Assembly (NCBI RefSeq): GCF_014384995.1
Contig: NZ_JACRSY010000019.1
Location: 6,893-70,892 of the forward strand
From: Zhenhengia yiwuensis
Lineage (GTDB): Bacteria; Bacillota; Clostridia; Lachnospirales; Cellulosilyticaceae
DNA: 64,000 bases
Reading direction: 5' to 3'
Below the pieces are notes generated by a model, which saw nothing but the letters and a program-made list of their open reading frames with translations, did no database searches and had not been told where the DNA came from. Numbering within the stretch: the stretch's first letter is position 1; each line of letters opens with the position of its first letter. Positions 44,313 through 53,517 of the stretch are shown piece after piece. A program made the translations under genes and the position numbers.

Positions 44313-45074
44313 ATGGCTTTATTAGAAGTACATAAAATGAGTGTTAACTTTGGTGGAATTAAACCAGTTAGTGAACTAGATTTGCAAATAGAAGAAGGGG
44401 AACTTATAGGGCTTATAGGACCTAATGGAGCAGGAAAAACAACTGTATTTAACTTACTTACAGGTGTTTATACGCCCACAGAAGGTTCTATTACATTTAA
44501 TGGTGAACGTATTGACCGTTTAAAGACACATCAAATTGTAAAAAAAGGAATTACGCGTACTTTTCAGAATATTAGGCTGTTTAAACAAATGACTGTTATT
44601 GATAATGTAAAAGTGGCTTTTAATAATAGGCTAAAGTATTCTCCTCTAGAAGGTATTTTACATTTACCACGGTACAAGAAGGAGGAAGCATGGCTTGAAG
44701 AAGAAGCTATGAAACTCCTTAAAATTTTTGAACTAGATAAATATGCCTATGAGCTCAGTATGAATTTACCTTATGGGAAACAACGTAAGCTTGAGATCGC
44801 ACGTGCCTTAGCAGGCAGCCCAAAACTTCTTTTATTAGATGAGCCTGCAGCAGGGATGAATCCTAATGAAACCAATGAATTGATGCAGACTATTAAACTT
44901 ATTCGAGATCAGTTTAATATGACCATTTTGCTTATTGAACATGATATGAATCTAGTGATGTCTATTTGTGAAAGATTGGTTGTAATTGACTATGGTATGG
45001 TTATTGCAAGGGGTACACCAAGTGAAATTCAAAATAATGAGAAAGTAATAGGGGCTTATTTAGGCCAGGCTTAA
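44313..45074 (+). CDS. livG: Branched-chain amino acid ABC transporter ATP-binding protein LivG
   Basis: This 253-residue ABC ATPase has Walker A GPNGAGKTTVFN, Q-loop TFQNIRLFKQMT, a signature region NLPYGKQRKLEIARALA (degenerate LSGGQ, usual for LivG), Walker B LLLLDEPAAGMNP and H-loop IEHDMN. Its ATG overlaps the region just after the livM stop, behind AGGAGGGG. Confidence 0.94.
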   Translation: MALLEVHKMSVNFGGIKPVSELDLQIEEGELIGLIGPNGAGKTTVFNLLTGVYTPTEGSITFNGERIDRLKTHQIVKKGITRTFQNIRLFKQMTVIDNVKVAFNNRLKYSPLEGILHLPRYKKEEAWLEEEAMKLLKIFELDKYAYELSMNLPYGKQRKLEIARALAGSPKLLLLDEPAAGMNPNETNELMQTIKLIRDQFNMTILLIEHDMNLVMSICERLVVIDYGMVIARGTPSEIQNNEKVIGAYLGQA

Positions 45075-45085
45075 GGAGGAAGCAT

Positions 45086-45790
45086 ATGTTAAAAGTAGAA
45101 AAACTTAATGTCTATTATGGCAATATACATGCCCTTAAAGAGATTTCCTTTGAAGTTCAAAAAGGAGAAATTGTTACTTTAATTGGTGCGAATGGGGCAG
45201 GTAAAACATCTACACTCCAAGCGATTAGTGGGATGATTAAGGCAAGTTCAGGTGCTATTACCTTAAAAGGAAAGCCTATTACTTATGAAGAAGCTCATAA
45301 ACTTGTACCTCTTGGTATGGCACATGTACCAGAGGGAAGACGCGTTTTTGCTCAAATGAGCGTAGAAGAGAATCTTGAACTTGGAGCCTATACGATTAAA
45401 GATAAAAAGCAAATTGCTTCAGATATTGAAAAAATGTACAAGAGGTTCCCAAGACTTAAAGAAAGACGTAAGCAGTTAGCGGGAACTATGAGTGGTGGAG
45501 AGCAGCAGATGTTAGCTATGGCACGGGCGCTTATGTCCAGACCTGAAATGATCTTAATGGACGAACCTTCTATGGGGCTTGCACCTATTCTAGTACAGGA
45601 GATTTTTGAGATTATTAAAGAAATTAATGCAGATGGTACAACTGTACTACTTGTTGAGCAAAATGCTAATAGGGCACTTCAAATTGCTCATCGTGCTTAT
45701 GTACTTGAAACAGGAGAGATTGTATTAAGTGGAGAAGGGAAAGATCTACTTAGTAATGAACAAGTGAAAAAAGCTTATTTAGGAGCTTAA
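45086..45790 (+). CDS. livF: Branched-chain amino acid ABC transporter ATP-binding protein LivF
   Basis: This 234-residue ABC ATPase has Walker A GANGAGKTSTLQ, HVPEGRRVFAQMSVEENLELGAY (LivF hallmark), signature TMSGGEQQMLAMARALM, Walker B MILMDEPSMGLAP and switch LVEQN. It closes the livJHMGF operon. AAGGAGGAAG precedes the start. Confidence 0.94.
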   Translation: MLKVEKLNVYYGNIHALKEISFEVQKGEIVTLIGANGAGKTSTLQAISGMIKASSGAITLKGKPITYEEAHKLVPLGMAHVPEGRRVFAQMSVEENLELGAYTIKDKKQIASDIEKMYKRFPRLKERRKQLAGTMSGGEQQMLAMARALMSRPEMILMDEPSMGLAPILVQEIFEIIKEINADGTTVLLVEQNANRALQIAHRAYVLETGEIVLSGEGKDLLSNEQVKKAYLGA

Positions 45791-45805
45791 AAAGGGTAAA
45801 AGAGA

Positions 45806-45843
45806 AAAAATAAAGCGTAAGATTTATCTTACGCTTTATTTTT
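45806..45843. terminator. Bidirectional terminator between livF and the convergent methyltransferase gene
   Basis: 18-bp perfect stem (45806-45823 / 45826-45843) with A- and T-tracts on both sides. Confidence 0.93.
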
Positions 45844-46996
45844 AGTGAGAAACTCTATCTTTAAGCATACGTGGAAGAGATAAATCAAGATGCATTCCTT
45901 CACTTAAGGCTTTATAAGTTTCTAATGCTGAAGGATTAGGGGTGCCTTGACGAATGGCTTTAATAAGAATGTTCTTAGGTGTATGCTGCATATCGATAAA
46001 TTCCATAACATTTACTTTATAGCCCACACTTTCTAAGTAGAGGGAGCGCATACCATCTGTAATAAAGGAAGCTATTTTCTCTTTGAGAATACCATGTTTT
46101 AGAATAGGATCAAGAAGTGGGTTATGAATTTGGGTGTAACATTCGTGATGGCAACAAGGTACCGCGAGAATAACCTTTGCATCCCAGCCTACAGCTTTAG
46201 CAAGTGCTGCATCTGTAGCTGTATTACAGGCATGAAGGGATACGACCATATCAATCGTTTTATCTGTTGTATACTGGCCAATATCACCTACTTGGAACTT
46301 CAGATTTGTGTAACCAAGACTGTGGGCTAAATCATTACAAAAAGCAATAACATCTTCTTTAAGGTCAAGCCCGACAATTTCTACTTGTTTGCCACGAATA
46401 TGGGTTAAATAATGATACATAGCAAAAGTTAAGTAGGATTTACCACAACCGAAGTCAATAATACGAATAAAGTCTTGATTAAGCGTTGCCATAACAGATT
46501 CTATGGTTTCGAGATATTTATTAATCTGTTTATATTTATCGTATTTAGAAGGTTTAATCTGACCATCATTAGACATGAGCCCAAGGTGAATTAAAAACTC
46601 TTTAGAGCTTGCTTCATCTAAAATATACTGTTTTTGTCGGTTATGGCTAAGAGAAGTATCTTGTTTCTTGGTTGCAGCTTTACGTTTAATGTTAGCTTCA
46701 CCTTTTTTATTAATAAGTGCTTGATAGTCATAAGTTGTTGTGTAGAGCTGAAGTTGTTTGAAGTTCTGAGCGTTGTTTCTTAAAAAAGCTGCTACTTCAC
46801 TAAGCTTACAGTTTTCATGATAAGCTTTATTATTTTTATAGAGTGTAAATTGGAGTAAAACTTCCGATTTAAGGAGAATACGTTTGCAGGTGATCTTTTC
46901 ATATTGGTCTAATTTGATACGTGGATTGCTCCAAACAGCATCTATAAAAGTATTTTGCTCAAGGGATTCTTCCCATAAGCGTATTAATTTTTCCAT
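45842..46996 (-). CDS. Class I SAM-dependent methyltransferase of unknown substrate (Methyltransf_32 type)
   Basis: This 384-residue protein has an N-terminal about 180 residues without recognised motifs. A Rossmann-type methyltransferase domain follows, with SAM motif I IRIIDFGCGKSYLTFAMYHYL, acidic strand-2 end EIVGLDLKEDVI, DIGQYTTDKTIDMVVSLHACNTATDAALAKAV, and AVPCCHHECYTQI. The FGCGKSYL and LHACNTATD...PCCHHE pattern is that of the Methyltransf_32 / GSTCD-like group. The CCHHE residues suggest metal binding or a catalytic role. The substrate is unknown, with an RNA target plausible. Neighbours give no clue. Confidence 0.75.
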   Translation of the reverse strand: MEKLIRLWEESLEQNTFIDAVWSNPRIKLDQYEKITCKRILLKSEVLLQFTLYKNNKAYHENCKLSEVAAFLRNNAQNFKQLQLYTTTYDYQALINKKGEANIKRKAATKKQDTSLSHNRQKQYILDEASSKEFLIHLGLMSNDGQIKPSKYDKYKQINKYLETIESVMATLNQDFIRIIDFGCGKSYLTFAMYHYLTHIRGKQVEIVGLDLKEDVIAFCNDLAHSLGYTNLKFQVGDIGQYTTDKTIDMVVSLHACNTATDAALAKAVGWDAKVILAVPCCHHECYTQIHNPLLDPILKHGILKEKIASFITDGMRSLYLESVGYKVNVMEFIDMQHTPKNILIKAIRQGTPNPSALETYKALSEGMHLDLSLPRMLKDRVSH

Positions 46997-47068
46997 AGTC
47001 TAACCTCGCTTATTTCTTAAGTATTTTTATCATACTATGAAAACAAGCTATGTGCAACGCCTGGCCTA

Positions 47069-47077
47069 TGCTATAAT
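47069..47077 (+). promoter_or_regulatory. Extended -10 promoter upstream of the helicase gene
   Basis: TGC followed by consensus TATAAT (47072-47077), 20 bases before the ATG. No good -35 is present. The transcript leader would be very short. Confidence 0.5.
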
Positions 47078-47097
47078 GCCTTTTAGGAGGTGGCGAG

Positions 47098-49581
47098 ATG
47101 TTCGAAAGAGACTGGGAGACCCTTAATGAAGACCAAAGGCTGGTTGTTAAAAATATAAAAGATTCACTACTTGTATTAGCACCAGCAGGTACAGGTAAAA
47201 CGAAAGTCATTGCGATGCGTACGGCATATTTATTAAACCAGAAGGTCCCCCCTACATCTATTTTATGTCTGACTTTCACCAATAAGGCAGCAAGAGAGAT
47301 GGAGGAGCGTATTGGCCTGTATGACAAGCACAATGTAAGACATTTAACCATCAGAACCTTTCATTCTTTCTGCTACTATCTTATCAATCAGGAGAAGCAA
47401 AATACACGTCTTGCTTTCCCATGTACCATTATTGATGAAAGTGATACACAAGATATATTAAAACGTATTATCTTTGCGCTGACCAAACAGGAAGAAAAGT
47501 ATATGGGTAACATGACAAGTTTTATAGAAAATGTGAAGAAGTATCGCCTTAATTTTAGCTTTGATACAGAGCTTAAAGAGGAGAGATTGGTTAAGGCTTA
47601 TCTTAAAGAGTATCCAAGTAAAGATCCTATTATTTTGCAATATGGTGCTAGGATATTAAGACTTTATGAGAAGTATTTAAAAGAAAATAATTGTGTAGAC
47701 TTTATAGATCTTATTATAGAAGCCACTTATTTATTAGAAGACCCTGAAATTAGAGCAAAATGGCAGAAACGGTATCACTATATTCAAGTGGATGAAATGC
47801 AAGATACAAGTACAAGGGAGTATCATATTATTAAAGTGTTGGCTAAGGAGAACCATATCGCTTTATATGGAGACTTTAATCAGACGATATATGAGTGGCG
47901 TGGTTCTGCCCCTCAAACAATGATAGGAGACTATAAAGAAATCTTTAATCCTGTAGAGATTACCCTTAAAACCAATTATAGAAGCACACAGCTACTTCTT
48001 AAGGCGGCTAATAGCTTTATCCGTAACAGTAACCTATATCCGAGTTTATCTATACCTTATGCGAAGGAAATTGGCGAGCCTATAGAAGTTTTTTGTGGGG
48101 GAAGTCAAGAAGCAGAAATTCTCATGATTGCTAAATCTATTAGTGAGCATTATACAGCTGAACATAAGCAAATTGCTATTTTAACGCGTACCAATAGTTT
48201 AGCTAAGTCTATCTATAAAATGCTTGAGAAAAAAGGTATTCCTTGTATACGCGTAGAAGATATTAGGTTAATGCGTACAACAGAGGTAAAAGACCTTCTA
48301 GCTGTGATGAGTTATGCGATTAATTTACGCAATAGTTATGCACTAGAGAAAATCATTAAGCATCCTGTTATTCATATGGAGCAGTGGCTTATACAAGAAC
48401 TTAAGAAAACTAAGTCTGGGTATATGTATTTACATGATTGGTTTCTAGCAGAAAATAATGATCCTTATCAGCCTCTTATAGAGGGATACATGCAAAATAA
48501 AATTGTTGTACTCGATGTAGAGAGTACAGGACTCGATACAACAAGTGATGACATTATTCAAATTGCGGCTATCTGTTATGGGAAAGATGGCGTAAAAGAT
48601 CAGCTTGATGTACTCGTTAAGCCTACTAAGTCTGTAGGAGATTCTTATTATGTACATGGTTTTACAGATGACCAGCTAGAAAGAGAAGGTTTAGAAATTC
48701 CTCATGCATTAGATTTATTAGGTGATTTTATTAAAGATAAAATTGTAGTAGGTCATAATATTAAGTATGATTTATCCATTATAGAAAGTATGCTCTATCG
48801 TCATCATAAACAGTCTTTTGCTTACCCAGGAGTTTATGATACTTTAGACTTGGCTCATAAAATTTATCCATACTTACCTAATCATAAGCTAGGTACTTTG
48901 TCAGAACTGATCAAAACTCAAGCTAAGCCTAATCATAATGCACTACAGGATATACTAGCCACAAGTGAAGTACTTACTCATTTTATTAAAAAGCTTAATG
49001 AGAAAAAAGATGAACGCTATAGTTATTTAGAAGCCTATTATCCTTATGTACAAGGGGTAAAAGAGCAGGTGCAAAGTATGACCAAGGAAATACTTAAAAA
49101 ACCTACTTATGAAGCTATTAGTTATTTAATGAATAGTTGTAACTATAAAAGTGCTTACAGTAAAGAAGCACTACAAAATTTAAGAGACTTTTATAAAATG
49201 GCGCAGCAACTTTATGAAGAGCATCTTTCTTATGAGGATAACATTATGAAGTTACTGACCTTTTCTGCTCTTCATGCCAGTGAAGTGGAGCAAAGCGCTT
49301 TATTTAAAGGAAAAATTCCAGTTATGACTTTGCATCAAGCAAAAGGATTAGAATTTGATTATGTGTATATGGCAGGATGTAATGAAGATATCTTTCCATC
49401 TAGAAGAAGTGTAAAAGAAGGGTATTTAGAAGAGGAAAAAAGGCTATTCTATGTAGGGATGACAAGAGCTAAGAAAAAGCTGTATTTAAGTTATCATACA
49501 GGGAAAAAAATGAGTTTTCTTGTAGAAGAAATAGGAGAAGGTTTTAAAAATTATAGGCAAGTGGCTTTAGACAAGGTATAA
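47098..49581 (+). CDS. UvrD/PcrA-type helicase with an embedded DEDDh 3'-5' exonuclease domain
   Basis: This SF1A helicase has Q-motif LNEDQRLVV, Walker A APAGTGKT (28-35), motif Ia TFTNKAAREMEERI, motif II VDEMQDTS, motif III GDFNQTIYEWRGS, motif IV NYRST, motif V TLHQAKGLEFDYVYMAGCNEDIFP and motif VI FYVGMTRAKKKLYLSYH. Residues about 465-634 are a complete DnaQ-like exonuclease, IVVLDVESTGLD (D473, E475), VGHNIKYDLSIIESML and HNALQDILATSEVL, placed where the 2B subdomain region lies between motifs IV and V. At 827 residues the total is longer than PcrA, which is about 730. The frame is uninterrupted. It probably unwinds and degrades DNA in repair, but this is unproven. Confidence 0.87.
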   Translation: MFERDWETLNEDQRLVVKNIKDSLLVLAPAGTGKTKVIAMRTAYLLNQKVPPTSILCLTFTNKAAREMEERIGLYDKHNVRHLTIRTFHSFCYYLINQEKQNTRLAFPCTIIDESDTQDILKRIIFALTKQEEKYMGNMTSFIENVKKYRLNFSFDTELKEERLVKAYLKEYPSKDPIILQYGARILRLYEKYLKENNCVDFIDLIIEATYLLEDPEIRAKWQKRYHYIQVDEMQDTSTREYHIIKVLAKENHIALYGDFNQTIYEWRGSAPQTMIGDYKEIFNPVEITLKTNYRSTQLLLKAANSFIRNSNLYPSLSIPYAKEIGEPIEVFCGGSQEAEILMIAKSISEHYTAEHKQIAILTRTNSLAKSIYKMLEKKGIPCIRVEDIRLMRTTEVKDLLAVMSYAINLRNSYALEKIIKHPVIHMEQWLIQELKKTKSGYMYLHDWFLAENNDPYQPLIEGYMQNKIVVLDVESTGLDTTSDDIIQIAAICYGKDGVKDQLDVLVKPTKSVGDSYYVHGFTDDQLEREGLEIPHALDLLGDFIKDKIVVGHNIKYDLSIIESMLYRHHKQSFAYPGVYDTLDLAHKIYPYLPNHKLGTLSELIKTQAKPNHNALQDILATSEVLTHFIKKLNEKKDERYSYLEAYYPYVQGVKEQVQSMTKEILKKPTYEAISYLMNSCNYKSAYSKEALQNLRDFYKMAQQLYEEHLSYEDNIMKLLTFSALHASEVEQSALFKGKIPVMTLHQAKGLEFDYVYMAGCNEDIFPSRRSVKEGYLEEEKRLFYVGMTRAKKKLYLSYHTGKKMSFLVEEIGEGFKNYRQVALDKV

Positions 49582-49611
49582 TACAAGTAATACACTTAAG
49601 AGGAGGCCTTT

Positions 49612-50118
49612 ATGGAACAAAATAACACACAAAATGATTTTACTATTGTACGTATGGACAAACAAAAACGTATAGCATTAGTTGCCCATGATAGTCGTAA
49701 GCAAGATATTATCAATTGGGTTACAGTTAATAAAGAAAAGTTAACAAAGCATTTTTTATGTGGTACAGGTACGACAGCTAAACTACTAGCAGCTGCAACA
49801 GAATTACCTATTACTGCCTTTAATAGTGGTCCTTTAGGTGGTGATCAGCAAATCGGTTCACGCATCGTAGAGGGTAATATTGACTTTATGATTTTCTTCT
49901 GGGATCCACTTGCATCTCAGCCACATGACCCAGATGTTAAAGCTTTGCTTAGAATTGCTGCACTTTATGATATACCTGTAGCTACTAACCAATCTACAGC
50001 AGATTTCTTACTGACATCACCACTGATGGACCAAGAATACAACCGTAAAATTATTGATTACACAAAACGTATTCATAATCGTACAAAAGCTTTTGACAAT
50101 AACGAACCGATGGCATAG
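49612..50118 (+). CDS. mgsA: Methylglyoxal synthase
   Basis: It converts dihydroxyacetone phosphate to methylglyoxal and phosphate, a glycolytic bypass used under phosphate limitation. Signatures are LVAHDSRKQDIINWV, LCGTGTTAKLL, the active-site loop SGPLGGDQQIGSRI, FFWDPLASQPHDPDVKALLRIA and PVATNQSTADFLL. Length 168 is slightly over the usual 150 because of an N-terminal extension. AGGAGGCC precedes the ATG. Confidence 0.95.
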   Translation: MEQNNTQNDFTIVRMDKQKRIALVAHDSRKQDIINWVTVNKEKLTKHFLCGTGTTAKLLAAATELPITAFNSGPLGGDQQIGSRIVEGNIDFMIFFWDPLASQPHDPDVKALLRIAALYDIPVATNQSTADFLLTSPLMDQEYNRKIIDYTKRIHNRTKAFDNNEPMA

Positions 50119-50143
50119 AAAAAAATATTTAAAAAAAATTTTT

Positions 50144-50187
50144 AGCTGAAATAACCGTTGTAAAATGAGTTATTTCAGCTTTTTTTG
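50144..50187 (+). terminator. Intrinsic terminator after mgsA
   Basis: 12-bp perfect stem AGCTGAAATAAC / GTTATTTCAGCT with a 13-base loop and seven T. Confidence 0.92.
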
Positions 50188-50211
50188 TGGAGGATTCTGG
50201 TAAGAAAAGGT

Positions 50212-50240
50212 TAGACAAAAAGGATCAAAGATGATATATT
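50212..50240 (+). promoter_or_regulatory. Promoter of the nrdDG operon
   Basis: TAGACA (50212-50217) and TATATT (50235-50240) with a 17-base spacer. The start point would be near 50247, immediately before the NrdR-like sites. Confidence 0.65.
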
Positions 50241-50256
50241 TTTAAAGCGACTACAG

Positions 50257-50303
50257 ATACAATAATTAGTATCTAAAAGTAATAGCTGTGCTAGATATAG
50301 TAC
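50257..50303 (+). promoter_or_regulatory. Tandem NrdR-box-like operators upstream of nrdD
   Basis: Two 16-base palindromic sites (50257-50272 and 50288-50303) resemble the NrdR box acaCwAtATaTwGtgt. Their cores are CAATAATTAG and CTAGATATAG. The centres are 31 bases apart, three helical turns, which is the characteristic NrdR-box spacing. They lie just downstream of the predicted start point, so bound NrdR would block initiation or early elongation. nrdR itself is at 16557-17015. Confidence 0.75.
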
Positions 50304-50345
50304 ATAGAAGTAAAGCTATTATGGGAGATATTGGAGGGGTAAAAC

Positions 50346-52466
50346 ATGGAAGTTATTAAACGTGACGGACAAGAAGTAACTTTTGATGAGATAAAGATTT
50401 ATACTGCTATTATGAAAGCTATGAAATATGGTAGTGGTATTGTAGATGAACATATAGCAAGAAAAATAGCTGATGAAATTAAAGAGGATTTCTCCAAAGT
50501 AGAAACAAAAGCAACGATATTTCAGATTGAAACAAGCGTTTATCTCAAGCTTATTGAAAATGGACATGAGTTAACTGCGAAATCTTATGAAGGGTATCGA
50601 GCTATTCAATCTTTCAAGAGAGAAACGAACACAACAGACCATAGCATTTTAGGGCTAATTGAATTGACAAATGAAGAAGTAATGAATGAAAATTCTAACA
50701 AAAATGCCATGATGGCTTCTACACAAAGGGACCTCATAGCAGGAGAAGTTTCAAAAGATATTTCTAGAAGAAAAAAACTACCAGCACGTATTGTGCAAGC
50801 ACACGATGAAGGTATCCTACATTTCCACGATATGGACTACTTTATGCAATCTATTTTTAACTGCTGCCTTATTAACATTAAAGACATGTTAGATAATGGT
50901 ACAGTTATTAATAAGCGTATGATTGAAAGCCCTAAAAGCTTCCAAGTAGCATGTACGGTTATGACACAAATTATTGCGCAAGTAGCAAGTAGCCAATATG
51001 GTGGGCAATCAGTGGATATTAGACATCTTGGTAAATACTTAAGAAGAAGTAGAGATAAATACTATAACTTACTAAAAGATTCTATGGATAATCAAGAAGA
51101 GTTAAATGCAGTAGTAGAGCGTTTAACACGCAAAGAGCTTGAGTCAGGTGTACAAACTATCCAATATCAAATTAATACACTTATGACTACCAATGGTCAG
51201 AGCCCATTCGTAACACTATTCTTAAACATTGAAGAAGATGATGAGTATGTAGAAGAAGTATCTCTTATTGTCAAAGAGATTTTAAAACAACGTATAGAAG
51301 GTATTAAAAATGAAAGTGGTATTTATACCACACCAGCTTTCCCTAAACTGATTTATGTCCTTCATGAGCATAACTGCCTTGAGGGTGGTCAATATGATGA
51401 AGTAACAGAGATGGCTGTACAATGTAGTGCGAAACGCCTTTATCCAGATTATATATCTGCTAAAGAGATGAAGAAGATTTATGAAGGAAATGTATTCTCA
51501 TGTATGGGATGCAGAAGTTTCTTATCTCCATGGAAAGATGATAAAGGTGAGTATAAATTTGAAGGTAGATTCAATCAAGGGGTAGTTAGTCTAAATTTAC
51601 CACAAATTGGTATTGTTGCTAATGGTGATGAAGAGAAGTTTTGGAAGCTTCTTGATAATCGATTAGATTTATGTTTTGAAGCACTTATGTGTAGGCATAA
51701 TGCTTTAAAAGGAACACTTTCTGATGAAGCACCAATTCATTGGCAGCATGGAGCTATTGCACGCCTTAAACAAGGTGAAGTCATTGATCCGCTTCTCATG
51801 GATGGTTACTCCACTATTTCACTTGGTTATATTGGGCTTTATGAAGTCACTAAGGCAATGAAAGGGGTCTCACATGTAGAACCTGAAGGTGAGGCGTTTG
51901 CATTAAAAGTAATGCACCGTTTAAATGATGCTACAAAGAAATGGAAAGCTGAAACAGGCTTAGGGTTTGGCCTTTACGGTAGCCCAGCTGAATCACTTTG
52001 CTACCGTTTTGCTAAAATTGATAAAGCTAAGTTTGGTGAAATTAAAGATATTACAGACAAAGGTTACTATACAAATAGTTACCATGTGGATGTAAGAGAG
52101 CCTATTGATGCCTTCTCAAAACTAAAGTTTGAGAGTCAGTTCCAGCCTATTTCAAGTGGCGGGTGTATTTCTTACATTGAGATTCCAAACATGATGCATA
52201 ACCTTGAAGCACTTAGACAAATGATTACGTATATTTATCATAACATTCAGTATGCGGAATTTAATACGAAATCAGACTGTTGTCATGTATGTGGTTTTGA
52301 AGGAGAAATTAGTATTAACGATGCTTTAGAATGGGAGTGCCCAAGCTGTCATAATAAGGATCAAAGTAGAATGAATGTTATTAGAAGGACATGTGGCTAT
52401 TTAGGAGATAACTACTGGAATAAAGGAAAGACTCAAGAGATTAAAAGTAGAGTACTTCATTTATAA
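50346..52466 (+). CDS. nrdD: Anaerobic ribonucleoside-triphosphate reductase, class III
   Basis: This oxygen-sensitive enzyme makes deoxyribonucleotides via a glycyl radical. An ATP-cone regulatory domain occupies about residues 1-95 (EVIKRDGQEVTFDEIKIYTAIMKAM). The large barrel contains CMGCRSFLSPW (catalytic cysteines). A C-terminal zinc site follows (CCHVCGF, CPSCHN). The glycyl radical motif RRTCGYLG places the radical on G684. AGGGGT precedes the ATG. The 227-base leader contains the promoter and NrdR-like sites. Confidence 0.96.
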   Translation: MEVIKRDGQEVTFDEIKIYTAIMKAMKYGSGIVDEHIARKIADEIKEDFSKVETKATIFQIETSVYLKLIENGHELTAKSYEGYRAIQSFKRETNTTDHSILGLIELTNEEVMNENSNKNAMMASTQRDLIAGEVSKDISRRKKLPARIVQAHDEGILHFHDMDYFMQSIFNCCLINIKDMLDNGTVINKRMIESPKSFQVACTVMTQIIAQVASSQYGGQSVDIRHLGKYLRRSRDKYYNLLKDSMDNQEELNAVVERLTRKELESGVQTIQYQINTLMTTNGQSPFVTLFLNIEEDDEYVEEVSLIVKEILKQRIEGIKNESGIYTTPAFPKLIYVLHEHNCLEGGQYDEVTEMAVQCSAKRLYPDYISAKEMKKIYEGNVFSCMGCRSFLSPWKDDKGEYKFEGRFNQGVVSLNLPQIGIVANGDEEKFWKLLDNRLDLCFEALMCRHNALKGTLSDEAPIHWQHGAIARLKQGEVIDPLLMDGYSTISLGYIGLYEVTKAMKGVSHVEPEGEAFALKVMHRLNDATKKWKAETGLGFGLYGSPAESLCYRFAKIDKAKFGEIKDITDKGYYTNSYHVDVREPIDAFSKLKFESQFQPISSGGCISYIEIPNMMHNLEALRQMITYIYHNIQYAEFNTKSDCCHVCGFEGEISINDALEWECPSCHNKDQSRMNVIRRTCGYLGDNYWNKGKTQEIKSRVLHL

Positions 52467-52486
52467 GGAAAGAAGGAGGAAGGATT

Positions 52487-52987
52487 ATGCATTATGCTCA
52501 GATGCGCAAATATGATGTAGCCAATGGAATAGGCATCCGAAGTACACTGTTTGTTTCTGGTTGTACACATCAGTGCCCTGGTTGTTTTAATACAGATTAT
52601 AGAGAATTTGATTATGGTACGCCATGGACAAAGGAAGCAGAAGATACTTTTTTAAGCTATATTAAAGATGAAAATGTACATGGTGTCACTATTCTAGGCG
52701 GTGAGCCTATGCAACAGACAAAAGATGATGACCTCCTAAACCTTTTAAGAAGGATTAAACAAGAGACTAATGAGACAATATGGATTTATTCTGGTTATAC
52801 TTATGAAGAGATTCTAAAAGAGCCTAAAAGACGCCAAATACTTGAATTATGTGATGTCTTAGTAGATGGCAGATTTGTAGAGGCTTTAAAAGACTTAAAA
52901 CTTAGATTTAGAGGAAGTAGCAATCAAAATATTATTGATGTACAAGCTTCTTTAACGTCAGGTGAAAAGGTTTTATTGACATTTTAA
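52487..52987 (+). CDS. nrdG: Anaerobic ribonucleotide reductase activating protein
   Basis: NrdG is the radical SAM activase that installs the glycyl radical on NrdD. It has the cluster motif CTHQCPGC (CX3CX2C), GIGIRSTLFVSGC before it, and GVTILGGEPM for SAM binding. Length 166 is standard. It is 20 bases after nrdD, with AAGGAGGAAGG before the ATG. Confidence 0.96.
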   Translation: MHYAQMRKYDVANGIGIRSTLFVSGCTHQCPGCFNTDYREFDYGTPWTKEAEDTFLSYIKDENVHGVTILGGEPMQQTKDDDLLNLLRRIKQETNETIWIYSGYTYEEILKEPKRRQILELCDVLVDGRFVEALKDLKLRFRGSSNQNIIDVQASLTSGEKVLLTF

Positions 52988-53010
52988 TGTTCCAAGAGGA
53001 GAGACAAAAG

Positions 53011-53511
53011 ATGGATAATCGTACAATATATTTTGCAAAAGTAAAAGAGGATGCTATTATTCCAAGCAAGAGAGAAGAAGATGGTGCATTTGATATCTAT
53101 GCTTGCTTTGAAGAAGACTTCATGATCATTGCACCACATGAGACAAAACTTATTCCAACAGGAATTGCTTCAGCTTTCTCATCTGATTATGTAGCTATTT
53201 TAAAAGAACGTGGTTCTAATGGAAGTAAAGGGATTGGTCAAAGAGCAGGTGTTATTGATTCTGGTTACCGCGGCGAATGGTTTGTACCTTTAACAAATCA
53301 TAACACAGTACCTGTAGTTCTTTTAAAAGAAAGTTACGCAGGAGAGCAATCAGCTTTTGGTGAGGCTATTATTTATCCTTATGAAAAAGCTATGAGCCAG
53401 TGTATTCTCGTAGAGGTACCAAAAGTTAAAACGGCAGAAATTAGCTATGAAGCATTAATGCAATTTGAATCTGAACGTGGAACAGGTATGTTAGGTTCTT
53501 CAGGTAAATAA
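53011..53511 (+). CDS. dut: dUTPase-family nucleotide hydrolase
   Basis: This trimeric-dUTPase-like protein should convert dUTP to dUMP. Motifs in order are GAFDIYA (motif 1), KERGSNGSKGI (motif 2-like), GVIDSGYRGEW (motif 3, catalytic Asp), KAMSQCILVEV (motif 4) and RGTGMLGSSGK (motif 5). ATG 53011 is chosen over 52987 because AAGAGGAGA lies upstream of it and 52987 overlaps the nrdG stop. It is probably co-transcribed with nrdDG, linking dNTP supply with removal of dUTP. Motif 2 (usually PRSG) is unusual, so a dCTP/dUTP-related relative is possible. Confidence 0.82.
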   Translation: MDNRTIYFAKVKEDAIIPSKREEDGAFDIYACFEEDFMIIAPHETKLIPTGIASAFSSDYVAILKERGSNGSKGIGQRAGVIDSGYRGEWFVPLTNHNTVPVVLLKESYAGEQSAFGEAIIYPYEKAMSQCILVEVPKVKTAEISYEALMQFESERGTGMLGSSGK

Positions 53512-53517
53512 ATAGAG

